Shown here: positions 1 through 5,974 of the stretch, piece after piece
Layout of the letters: each line of letters starts with the position of its first letter
How positions within the stretch are numbered: the stretch's first letter is position 1
From: Pseudomonadota bacterium
GTDB lineage: Bacteria; Pseudomonadota; Alphaproteobacteria; Rhizobiales; Rhizobiaceae
Direction: 5' to 3'
DNA: 8,679 nt
Assembly: GCA_023393575.1 (NCBI GenBank)
Contig: JAEWKX010000279.1
Coordinates: forward strand, 1-8,679
Program-made: the position numbers and the translations under genes
Notes under the pieces: model-generated
Database searches by the model: none
Told to the model about the DNA's origin: nothing
What the model saw: only the letters and a program-made list of their open reading frames with translations

Positions 1-99
1 TAAGTTCTGATGACGGCGGCGTCTGGTGGGCGAGAGCCAACGCCGCTTCGGGGGCGACGCCATCTTCTCCGGCAGGGAAGTCAGGGATGACTTGACCAT
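1..99 (-). CDS. yejE: YejE-type peptide ABC transporter permease, N-terminal part
   Basis: This is the beginning of the second inner-membrane permease of the Yej peptide importer; the rest lies beyond the left edge. Only 33 residues are visible. The stretch is polar and basic, with RRWLSPTRRRR near the end, which fits the cytoplasmic N-terminus of YejE proteins just before the first membrane segment. The ATG (bases 99-97) follows the yejB TGA (102-100) with no gap, so the two permeases are probably translationally coupled. A second in-frame ATG is codon 13 and could be the true start. The identification rests mainly on position after yejB and on the arginine-rich N-terminus. No transmembrane segment is visible yet. 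Confidence 0.75.
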   Translation of the reverse strand, partial: MVKSSLTSLPEKMASPPKRRWLSPTRRRRHQNL

Positions 100-1191
100 T
101 CAGACATCCCTCCGTTCGAAGTCGATCCGAGGGTCGATCCAGGTATAGATCAGGTCCGAAATCAGACTGACGACCAGACCCATCAGCGAAAAGATGTAGA
201 GAGTGCCGAAAACGATGGGATAATCGCGATTGACGATGGCGAGGTAGCCCAGACGCCCCAGCCCGTCGAGCGAGAAGATGTTCTCGATCAGCAGCGAGCC
301 GGTGAAGAAGGCCGAGATGAATGCGCCGGGAAAGCCGGCGATGACGATCAGCATCGCGTTTCGGAAGACGTGGCCGTAAAGCACCTGTCGTTCCGCCAGA
401 CCCTTGGCGCGGGCGGTGACCACGTACTGCTTGCGGATCTCGTCCAGGAAGGAATTCTTCGTGAGCAGCGTCGTGGTCGCGAATGCGGAAAGCGAGAGCG
501 CGATCAGCGGCAGGGTCAGATGCCAGAAGTAGTCGACGATTTTCTCCCACCAGGAAAGCTGGTGGAAATTGTCGGAGACGAGGCCCCGCAACGGGAACCA
601 GTCGAAGAAGGAGCCCCCGGCGAACAGCACGATGAGGAGGATACCGAAAAGGAAGCTCGGCACCGCATAGCCGACGATGACGATCCCGGAGGTCCAGACG
701 TCGAAGGCCGTCCCATCCTTGACCGCCTTGCGGATGCCCAGCGGGATGGAGATCAGGTAGGAAACGACGAGGATCCAGAAGCCGAGGGAGATCGAGACCG
801 GCAACTTGTCGATGATCAGGTCGATGACGGAGGCATTGCGGAAGAAGCTCTCGCCGAAGTCGAAGCGGAGATAGTCCCACATCATGTCGAGGAAGCGCGT
901 CAGCGGCGGCTTGTCGAAGCCGAACTGCTGCTCGAGCTTCGCGATGAACTCCGGATCGAGGCCTTGCGCGCCGCGATAGCGGGAGTTGTCCTCGAAGCCT
1001 CCTTGCGAGCCCAGCAGGTCGCCTCCGCCCGACAGGCGATCGGAGGCGCTGTCGCCCTGGCCCGTGAGCTGGGCGATGACCTGCTCGACCGGACCGCCCG
1101 GCGCGAACTGGACGACGAGGAAGGAGATGCCCATGATGCCGACCATGGTCGGGATCATCAGCAGCAGGCGTCTGAGGATGTAGGCGCCCAT
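100..1191 (-). CDS. yejB: YejB-type peptide ABC transporter permease
   Basis: This is an inner-membrane permease of a peptide/microcin C-type ABC importer, 363 residues, about the length of E. coli YejB. It pairs with YejE to form the channel, is fed by the periplasmic YejA and is driven by the YejF ATPase. The N-terminus [15 protein letters not shown] begins the first membrane helix (about 8-29), followed by the APGGPV motif (30-35) typical of DppB/OppB permeases. A Gly/Ser-rich periplasmic stretch (42-77) precedes [10 protein letters not shown]. Further helices lie near 133-152, 168-191, 225-243, 280-303 and 325-348. The ATPase-contact (EAA) loop is at about 250-279, with [10 protein letters not shown] and HVFRNA. 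The end [11 protein letters not shown] is typical of YejB. The ribosome binding site is weak (GGGA about 5 bases before ATG). The gene lies 137 bases downstream of yejA and directly abuts yejE. In Sinorhizobium and Brucella this system is linked to peptide resistance and host survival. Confidence 0.95.
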   Translation of the reverse strand: MGAYILRRLLLMIPTMVGIMGISFLVVQFAPGGPVEQVIAQLTGQGDSASDRLSGGGDLLGSQGGFEDNSRYRGAQGLDPEFIAKLEQQFGFDKPPLTRFLDMMWDYLRFDFGESFFRNASVIDLIIDKLPVSISLGFWILVVSYLISIPLGIRKAVKDGTAFDVWTSGIVIVGYAVPSFLFGILLIVLFAGGSFFDWFPLRGLVSDNFHQLSWWEKIVDYFWHLTLPLIALSLSAFATTTLLTKNSFLDEIRKQYVVTARAKGLAERQVLYGHVFRNAMLIVIAGFPGAFISAFFTGSLLIENIFSLDGLGRLGYLAIVNRDYPIVFGTLYIFSLMGLVVSLISDLIYTWIDPRIDFERRDV

Positions 1192-1210
1192 CAGATCCCG
1201 GCTCCGTCTA

Positions 1211-1228
1211 TCGCCCGATCACGGGCGG
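1211..1228 (-). promoter_or_regulatory. hairpin in the yejA-yejB spacer
   Basis: CGCCCG (1212-1217) and CGGGCG (1222-1227) form a perfect 6-bp GC-rich stem around a 4-base loop, and a U-G pair can extend it by one. It lies in the transcribed spacer, about 20 bases before the yejB start. No T-run follows in either direction, so it is not a classic intrinsic terminator. Hairpins after the binding-protein gene of ABC operons often stabilise the upstream message or reduce read-through, which would give more YejA than permease. That role is inferred. Confidence 0.5.
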
Positions 1229-1306
1229 TCAGCACTGGCTGCGTCAATCCTCTTCCTTCCAGACACCCAAGGTGCGTCCACTTGATTCGCATTGCATCAT
1301 ACTGAT

Positions 1307-1318
1307 GCCACAGGTGGC
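1307..1318 (-). promoter_or_regulatory. small inverted repeat just after yejA
   Basis: GCCAC (1307-1311) and GTGGC (1314-1318) are perfect 5-base arms separated by two bases, starting 10 bases past the yejA stop. The 2-base gap is too tight for a normal loop, so an RNA hairpin would open the last pair and keep only four. No T-run follows. It could be a 3' processing or stabilising element, or chance in GC-rich DNA. Confidence 0.25.
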
Positions 1319-1328
1319 GCATGGGAGG

Positions 1329-3158
1329 CTAGTTCGCGGCTTTCGTGGACCACCAGAGCGACGGGAAGCCACTGGAGTATTCCGGCAGGTTGTCCCCATG
1401 GGCAATGGTGTTCCAGTAGGCGAAGCGCAATGTCTTCGAGCTGTAGCTCGGCACCACGATGTGATGCGCGAGCAGGACCCGGTCGAGGGCTTTCACCGCC
1501 GCAACCTGCTCGTCACGATCCGTCGCGAAGATGACCTTCCGGATGAGCGCATCCACGCCGGGATCTGCGATCCCGCTGTAGTTCTGCGAACCCTCCCGCC
1601 TTGCGGCCTCGGATCCCCAGTATTCCGCCTGCTCGTTGCCCGGATTGATGCTCTGGCCCCAGGCATTGTACATCACGTCGAAGTCGCGCGAGCGCCAGCG
1701 GTTGGTAAACTGCGACTGTTCCACGCTGCGAACGGTGGCCTCCACGCCGATCATCTTGAGGTTCCGGGAGAATGCCAGCGCGACAGGCTCGATGGTCGGT
1801 CCCCCCAGCATGAGCTCGAAGGACAGCGGCTTCCCTGTCCTGGTATTGACCATCCGGCTGCCCTTCAGTTCGTAACCCGCCTCCTTCAACATTCCCACGG
1901 CCGTTCTCAGATTCTCGCGGAGCTTCTGCGGATCGCCGTTGACCGGATTCTCATAGGGTTGCGTAAATACTCGTGCAGGGACCAGATCCTTCATCTCATT
2001 GAGGATCTCCAGCTCCCTTCCCTCCGGAAGGCCCGACGAGGCAAGCTCGGTGCGGAAGAAAAAACTGTCCACGCGGTCATAGGAATCGTAGAAGATCGTC
2101 CGGCGCAGCTCCTCGAAGTCGAAGGCATAATTCAACGCTTCGCGCACTCTCAGATCGGCGAACTGCTCACGACGCGTATTGAATACGAAACCGACCATGA
2201 CGCCGAGCTTGCGCATGTCGTTCTCGCGTTCCTCGCGCTTTATCCGTCCGTCCCTGACAGCGGGAAAATCATAGGCCGTGGCCCAGCGGCGGGCCATGTT
2301 TTCGAACCAATAGTCCTCGTTGCCGGAGCGGAAGGACTCGAACATCACGTCGCGGTCAGCATAATAGCGATACTCGATACGACCGAAGTTGTTCTGGCCG
2401 ATACTGACGTTGAGATCCTTGCCCCAGTAGTCGTCGCGCAACTCATAGGTGATCGCCGAACCGGGCTTCACTGATGCGACCTTGTAGGGACCCGAGCCGA
2501 GCGGCGGCTCAAGCGTCGTCTGGGCAATATCGCGGGACCGGCCATCCGGCGCCTGGCCCTCCCACCAGTGCTTGGGCACGATGGTCAGCTGGCCGACGAT
2601 CTGCGGCAGTTCCCGATTGTTGGGTTCGTCGAAGGTGAAGGTGATCTCCCGTTCGCCGGTCTTCTCCGCCTTCACCACATGCCGGTAGTAGAACTCCATC
2701 TGCGGAACGCTGTTCTTGGCGTTCTCGAAGCTGAAGATCACGTCCTCGGGCGTGACGGGATTGCCGTCGGCCCATTGCGCCTCCTGGCGCAGGCGGAAGG
2801 TGACGGACGAGTAGTCCTCGGGGTATCGCAGCGATTCCGCCAGAAGGCCGTACATGGAGGACAGTTCATCCTCGGAGGCTACCATCAGCGGCTCGAACAC
2901 ATGCGACAGCCCGGAGGCCGCCTCTCCCCGGGCGAGCAGCGGGTTCAGCGTGTCGAAGCTGCCTTCGACCGCGAGCCGCAACTGTCCGCCCTTGGGTGCC
3001 TGCGGATTGACATAGTCGAAGCGGGGGAAGCCTTCCGGATATTTCATCTCCCCGACCGTCGCGATACCATGCCGCCATTCCTGTTGCGCCTCCTGCGCAA
3101 GAGCCGGTGCGGCAAGCGACAGCGACAACAGGAAAACAGCCAGACGGCGAGCCAACAT
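1329..3158 (-). CDS. yejA: YejA/YepA-type periplasmic peptide-binding protein of ABC importer
   Basis: This is an extracellular solute-binding protein of family 5 (oligopeptide type), 609 residues, usual for YejA proteins. It captures peptides in the periplasm and hands them to YejBE. Residues 1-21 form a Sec signal peptide: basic MLARR, a hydrophobic core, and APALA before the predicted cut, leaving mature QEAQQEW. The family-5 fold is supported by GGQLRLAVEGSFDTLNP near 57-73, FEPLM near 88-92, LAESL near 106-110, and a region near 114-145 with LRQEAQWADG and PEDVIFSFE. I chose the ATG at 3158 because AAAGGGG lies 6 bases before it and the signal peptide starts there; the 43 codons upstream in the same frame look non-coding. 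The gene heads the operon with yejB and yejE and diverges from mepA. Several rhizobia carry two such proteins (YejA and YepA); I cannot say which this is, and only one is in the window. Confidence 0.93.
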   Translation of the reverse strand: MLARRLAVFLLSLSLAAPALAQEAQQEWRHGIATVGEMKYPEGFPRFDYVNPQAPKGGQLRLAVEGSFDTLNPLLARGEAASGLSHVFEPLMVASEDELSSMYGLLAESLRYPEDYSSVTFRLRQEAQWADGNPVTPEDVIFSFENAKNSVPQMEFYYRHVVKAEKTGEREITFTFDEPNNRELPQIVGQLTIVPKHWWEGQAPDGRSRDIAQTTLEPPLGSGPYKVASVKPGSAITYELRDDYWGKDLNVSIGQNNFGRIEYRYYADRDVMFESFRSGNEDYWFENMARRWATAYDFPAVRDGRIKREERENDMRKLGVMVGFVFNTRREQFADLRVREALNYAFDFEELRRTIFYDSYDRVDSFFFRTELASSGLPEGRELEILNEMKDLVPARVFTQPYENPVNGDPQKLRENLRTAVGMLKEAGYELKGSRMVNTRTGKPLSFELMLGGPTIEPVALAFSRNLKMIGVEATVRSVEQSQFTNRWRSRDFDVMYNAWGQSINPGNEQAEYWGSEAARREGSQNYSGIADPGVDALIRKVIFATDRDEQVAAVKALDRVLLAHHIVVPSYSSKTLRFAYWNTIAHGDNLPEYSSGFPSLWWSTKAAN

Positions 3159-3164
3159 GCGAAA

Positions 3165-3171
3165 CCCCTTT
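3165..3171 (-). promoter_or_regulatory. yejA ribosome binding site
   Basis: AAAGGGG on the minus strand lies 6 bases before the ATG at 3158. It decides the yejA start against the longer in-frame reading that begins at 3287, which would hide the signal peptide behind 43 extra residues. Confidence 0.75.
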
Positions 3172-3251
3172 GTTGTTCTTGCGCCGAAGCATAGGGCAAA
3201 GTCCGGCAAAAAACAGGCTGTCGGCCTCACAAGCGTTTTATCACGGAAGGA

Positions 3252-3265
3252 CGGCCGGATGGCCG
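3252..3265. promoter_or_regulatory. inverted repeat in the divergent control region
   Basis: CGGCC (3252-3256) and GGCCG (3261-3265) form a perfect 5-bp inverted repeat with a 4-base centre, roughly midway between the yejA and mepA starts and just upstream of the proposed mepA -35 box. It could be an operator shared by both genes or a leader hairpin. A short GC palindrome is also easy to get by chance. Confidence 0.3.
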
Positions 3266-3272
3266 ATCTCCA

Positions 3273-3302
3273 TTTCACCAAAATCACGATCCACGCTAGA
3301 TT
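3273..3302 (+). promoter_or_regulatory. candidate sigma-70 promoter for mepA
   Basis: TTTCAC (3273-3278) and TAGATT (3297-3302) are separated by 18 bases and match the -35 and -10 consensus at three and four of six positions. The -10 box ends 36 bases before the mepA ATG, leaving room for a short leader with GGAG at 3322-3325. The match is only fair, so this is a guess based on spacing and position. Confidence 0.3.
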
Positions 3303-3338
3303 CCACCGAAAAGTGATTTGCGGAGACGATCTACCGGC

Positions 3339-4382
3339 ATGCGGATATCATGCATCTTGAAGCGGCTGCTCGCAGCCGGCCTTTGCCTGGCTGCCTTTGC
3401 TGGTCAGGGAAAGGCTGAGACCCGACCGGCAAAGGAATTGTTCGGCGGTGCGAAGCTGCCGAGCAGGGCGGAGTCTGCTCCCTTCGGCTCCTATGCCAAG
3501 GGATGCATGGCAGGCGCGGTTGCCATTCCGACCGACGGCCCGACCTGGCAGGCGATGCGCCTGTCCCGCAACCGTCGCTGGGGACATCCTCAGATGATCG
3601 CGCTTCTGGAGCGATTTTCGAGGGATGCAGCAAGCCTCGGCTGGGGCACGGGCATCCTGATCGGCGACGTCTCGCAGCCGCGCGGGGGGCCGATGCTGTT
3701 CGGCCACGCCTCGCATCAGATCGGGCTGGATGCGGACATCTGGTTCACGCCGAAGCCAGCACAGCCGCTGTCGCCCCAGGAACGGGAGGACCTGCCCTTC
3801 ACCTCCATGCTGGACAAGCGCAAGTTCCTGACCGTCGATGCGCGGCGGTGGACGCAGACCCATGCCCGGGTGGTGATGCAGGCGGCGAGCTATCCGGAAG
3901 TGGAGCGTGTCTTCGTCAACCCGGCGATCAAGAAGAAGCTCTGCGACACCTGGCGCGGCGACCGGTCGCTCCTCGGGAAGGTCCGCCCGATCTACGGTCA
4001 CGACGAGCATTTCCATATCCGCATCCATTGCCCGCCCGGCGCTTCCGGCTGCAAGCCGCAGGCACCGGTGGCGAAGGGCGACGGCTGCGACAAGTCGCTT
4101 GCCTGGTGGTTCACCGCCGAGCCCTGGGCGAAGCCGAAGAAGGATCCGAACGCAAAGCCCGTCAAGCCACGGCAGGTCATGCTGTCGGATCTGCCGGGGA
4201 CCTGCGCTGCCGTGCTCGCAGCACCCGCCCGGCCCATGGAGGAGGCCATCTTCGGCACCGGCACGGCTGCCTATTCTGCCCCCTCCCCCGATGCTCCGAC
4301 GCAGAATATCGAATCCATCATCGAAAGCGCCACGATACTTCCCGATCTCGGGCCGGTACCCCTGCCCCGACCCTTTCCGTGA
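3339..4382 (+). CDS. mepA: penicillin-insensitive murein endopeptidase MepA (peptidase M74)
   Basis: This is a periplasmic zinc endopeptidase that cuts D-Ala-meso-diaminopimelate cross-links in peptidoglycan, 347 residues. Residues 1-26 look like a signal peptide ending GQGKA. Zinc and catalytic residues of the LAS fold are present: H123, H126 and D133 in GHASHQIGLDADIW, and H221, H224 and H226 in GHDEHFHIRIHC. These align with E. coli H110, H113, D120, H206, H209 and H211. The six cysteines of the mature part (56, 202, 231, 238, 250, 289) match the three disulfides I recall for E. coli MepA; the 202-250 and 231-238 spacings are identical. It is longer than the E. coli enzyme (274 residues), with a Lys/Pro-rich insert (264-280) and a 58-residue tail after C289 ending in PLPRPFP. 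The ATG at 3339 is preferred over an in-frame TTG at 3318, because the GGAG lies between them. mgsA follows after 71 bases. Confidence 0.95.
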   Translation: MRISCILKRLLAAGLCLAAFAGQGKAETRPAKELFGGAKLPSRAESAPFGSYAKGCMAGAVAIPTDGPTWQAMRLSRNRRWGHPQMIALLERFSRDAASLGWGTGILIGDVSQPRGGPMLFGHASHQIGLDADIWFTPKPAQPLSPQEREDLPFTSMLDKRKFLTVDARRWTQTHARVVMQAASYPEVERVFVNPAIKKKLCDTWRGDRSLLGKVRPIYGHDEHFHIRIHCPPGASGCKPQAPVAKGDGCDKSLAWWFTAEPWAKPKKDPNAKPVKPRQVMLSDLPGTCAAVLAAPARPMEEAIFGTGTAAYSAPSPDAPTQNIESIIESATILPDLGPVPLPRPFP

Positions 4383-4443
4383 GCAGGCTTTTCAAGGAGC
4401 TCAACTCCCTGTAGAAGCCGTACAAATCGATTTAAACAACGGC

Positions 4444-4448
4444 GAGGA
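4444..4448 (+). promoter_or_regulatory. mgsA ribosome binding site supporting a TTG start
   Basis: GAGGA lies 5 bases before the TTG at 4454. A TAA in the same frame at 4433-4435 rules out any start further upstream, and no ATG or GTG lies between. The next in-frame ATG, codon 18, would remove the conserved HD motif, so TTG is well supported. Confidence 0.75.
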
Positions 4449-4453
4449 CGGCC

Positions 4454-4825
4454 TTGACGCTCCCCTGCATCGCGCTGATCGCTCATGATCAGAAGAAAGA
4501 CGACATGGCTGCCTTCGCCCGGCAACACCAGACGGCCTTGTCGCAGTTCAGGATCGTCGCGACCGGCACGACCGGCGGAAAGGTGCAGGAGGCGTGCCCG
4601 GACCTGCACGTCACGCGCCTCAGGAGCGGGCCGCTGGGCGGGGATCAGCAGATCGGCGCCATGATCGCGACCGGCGATGTCGATATGCTGCTTTTCTTCA
4701 TCGATCCGCTGACATCCATGCCGCACGACGTCGACGTCAAGGCATTGACGCGCCTGGCGACCGTCTACGACATTCCGATGGCGCTCAATCGCGCGACCGC
4801 CGAAAAACTGATCGACTTCCAATAG
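4454..4825 (+). CDS. mgsA: methylglyoxal synthase
   Basis: This cytoplasmic enzyme converts dihydroxyacetone phosphate to methylglyoxal and phosphate, a side route that relieves sugar-phosphate build-up. It has 123 residues. Family motifs in order are IALIAHD (H11, D12), the phosphate-binding GTTGG (38-42) and SGP (58-60), GGDQQIG with D64 as the catalytic base (E. coli D71), FFIDPL with D84 (D91), and PHDVDVKAL with H91 and D94 (H98, D101). The constant offset of 7 from E. coli numbering over this core supports intactness. It lacks about 20 C-terminal residues present in the 152-residue E. coli enzyme; I believe this short form is usual in rhizobia. The TTG start suggests modest translation, sensible for a toxic product. 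glk begins 14 bases after the stop, so the two are probably one transcriptional unit. Confidence 0.94.
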   Translation: MTLPCIALIAHDQKKDDMAAFARQHQTALSQFRIVATGTTGGKVQEACPDLHVTRLRSGPLGGDQQIGAMIATGDVDMLLFFIDPLTSMPHDVDVKALTRLATVYDIPMALNRATAEKLIDFQ

Positions 4826-4839
4826 CGGATCGGGAACCG

Positions 4840-5862
4840 ATGCATCACGCGACAGAGAATGAACGCTTGCCCTTCCCCGTCCTGCTCGGCGACATCGGCG
4901 GCACAAATGCGCGCTTTTCGATCCTCGTGGACGAAGAGGCGGAGCCGATCCGTTTCCCCAACATCATGACGGCCGACTTCCCGACCATCGACGAGGCGAT
5001 CCGGAAAGACGTCCTAGAGAAGGCGTCCGTGCGTCCGCGCTCGGCGATTCTCGCCGTCGCCGGGCCGATCGAAGGCGACGAAATCGATCTGACGAACTGC
5101 GACTGGATCGTCCGTCCGAATGCCTTGATCTCCGAGCTCGGTTTCGAGGACATTCTCGTCCTCAACGATTTCGAGGCGCAGGCCCTGGCGGTCGCCTGCC
5201 TCACGGAGGACTACCGCGAGACGATCGGACCGTCCGCGGAAGCACCGGTCGGATCCCGCGTCGTCCTCGGTCCGGGTACCGGCCTCGGCGTCGCAGGCCT
5301 CGTTCATGCCCGCGACACCTGGTTTCCGGTACCGGGCGAGGGAGGCCATGTGGACATCGGCCCGCGCAGCAGGCGCGACTTCGAGATATACCCGCATCTG
5401 GAGCCGATCGAAGGACGGATATCGGCCGAGCAGCTTCTCTGCGGACGGGGCATGGTCAACATCTACCGGGCCGCCTGTGCGGCTGACGGCGTGCTCCCTT
5501 CACTGAACCTTCCTTCGGAGGTCACCGCCGCCTGGCAGGCGGGGGATAATGCCCAGGCCATGGAGACTGTCTCGCTGTTTGCCGCCTATCTCGGACGACT
5601 CGCGGGAGACATGGCGCTCGTGTTCATGGCGAAGGGCGGCGTCTACCTGGCCGGCGGCATCTCGCAGAGGATCATTCCCGCCCTCAAGGCTCCGGAGTTC
5701 CGGGCCGCCTTCGAGGACAAGGCCCCGCATTCCGAACTGATGCGACACATCCCGACATTCGTGGTTACCCATCCGCTTGCAGCCCTTGCCGGTCTCGGAA
5801 GCTACGCCCGCACGCCGGGAGCCTACGGCATCTCCACCCAGGGGCGCCGCTGGCAGCGCTGA
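4840..5862 (+). CDS. glk: glucokinase (ROK-unrelated, bacterial Glk type)
   Basis: This cytoplasmic kinase transfers phosphate from ATP to glucose, feeding Entner-Doudoroff and pentose phosphate metabolism. It has 340 residues, slightly longer than E. coli Glk (321) and usual for rhizobia. The ATP phosphate loop is [12 protein letters not shown] (15-26). The catalytic aspartate is D110 in LNDFEAQA (E. coli D100). VLGPGTGLG (142-150) is the second phosphate/adenosine segment. Glucose-contact residues are E167 and H170 in GEGGH and E197 in SAEQLLCG, matching E. coli E157, H160 and E187. GGVYLAGGI near the C-terminus is the adenosine motif. The CxCGxC zinc motif of ROK kinases is absent. The ATG at 4840 has GGGA four bases upstream and gives the normal N-terminus; the frame stays open further back over mgsA, but that part is not Glk-like. 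No candidate promoter lies in the 14-base gap after mgsA. Confidence 0.96.
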   Translation: MHHATENERLPFPVLLGDIGGTNARFSILVDEEAEPIRFPNIMTADFPTIDEAIRKDVLEKASVRPRSAILAVAGPIEGDEIDLTNCDWIVRPNALISELGFEDILVLNDFEAQALAVACLTEDYRETIGPSAEAPVGSRVVLGPGTGLGVAGLVHARDTWFPVPGEGGHVDIGPRSRRDFEIYPHLEPIEGRISAEQLLCGRGMVNIYRAACAADGVLPSLNLPSEVTAAWQAGDNAQAMETVSLFAAYLGRLAGDMALVFMAKGGVYLAGGISQRIIPALKAPEFRAAFEDKAPHSELMRHIPTFVVTHPLAALAGLGSYARTPGAYGISTQGRRWQR

Positions 5863-5890
5863 TTCCGCCGAAAGGCGAGGTGCCGACGCA

Positions 5891-5919
5891 CTAGCCAAGC
5901 ACCGCTTCGGTCGCTATAG
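5891..5919 (+). promoter_or_regulatory. candidate promoter for the ABC transporter-dapB-gpmA unit
   Basis: CTAGCC (5891-5896), 17 bases, then CTATAG (5914-5919) match the rhizobial housekeeping pattern CTTGAC-N17-CTATAT at four and five of six positions. It lies in the 112-base gap between glk and the transporter, about 55 bases before the proposed TTG start, which leaves a plausible leader. If real, the last three genes can be expressed apart from mgsA-glk. Confidence 0.45.
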
Positions 5920-5974
5920 ACCCGCCGAACGTGGCGACCCACCCGAGCGCCGTCTGGAAACGGGATCATACTTA

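Larger units (their letters stand above)
3159..3338. promoter_or_regulatory. divergent yejA/mepA control region
   Basis: This 180-base non-coding stretch separates the divergent yejA and mepA genes and must hold both promoters unless transcripts enter from outside. It has more A/T than its flanks, including runs of A at 3208-3213 and T-rich blocks. On the minus strand TATGCT (3193-3188) is a possible -10 box about 30 bases before the yejA start, but no good -35 box lies at the right distance. A GC-rich inverted repeat (3252-3265) sits near the middle. No riboswitch or small RNA is recognisable. Confidence 0.6.

Noticed and set aside
370..1305. Long plus-strand open frame opposite yejB
   Set aside because: It is antisense to a clearly recognisable permease, is composed of charged low-complexity residues (many D, E, R), and has no family resemblance. 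It is a typical shadow in high-GC DNA.
1272..2474. 400-codon plus-strand open frame opposite yejA
   Set aside because: It is antisense to the binding-protein gene with no recognisable motif. The yejA frame has a signal peptide, ribosome binding site and family-5 motifs, so this one is a mirror frame.
3159..3287. N-terminal extension of yejA by 43 codons
   Set aside because: It would place the signal peptide internally and lacks a ribosome binding site. The ATG at 3158 has AAAGGGG at good spacing.
4396..4408. Possible terminator hairpin between mepA and mgsA (GGAG, CTCC arms)
   Set aside because: Only four base pairs with a 5-base loop and no T-run. It is too weak to call a terminator.
3503..4414. 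303-codon plus-strand open frame inside mepA
   Set aside because: It is the same-strand shifted frame of mepA, rich in R, A and G with no motif, while mepA has all catalytic and disulfide residues.
4594..4839. Longer glk start inside mgsA
   Set aside because: The upstream residues are a shifted reading of mgsA. The glucokinase family begins just before the LLGDIGGTN motif, matching the ATG at 4840.
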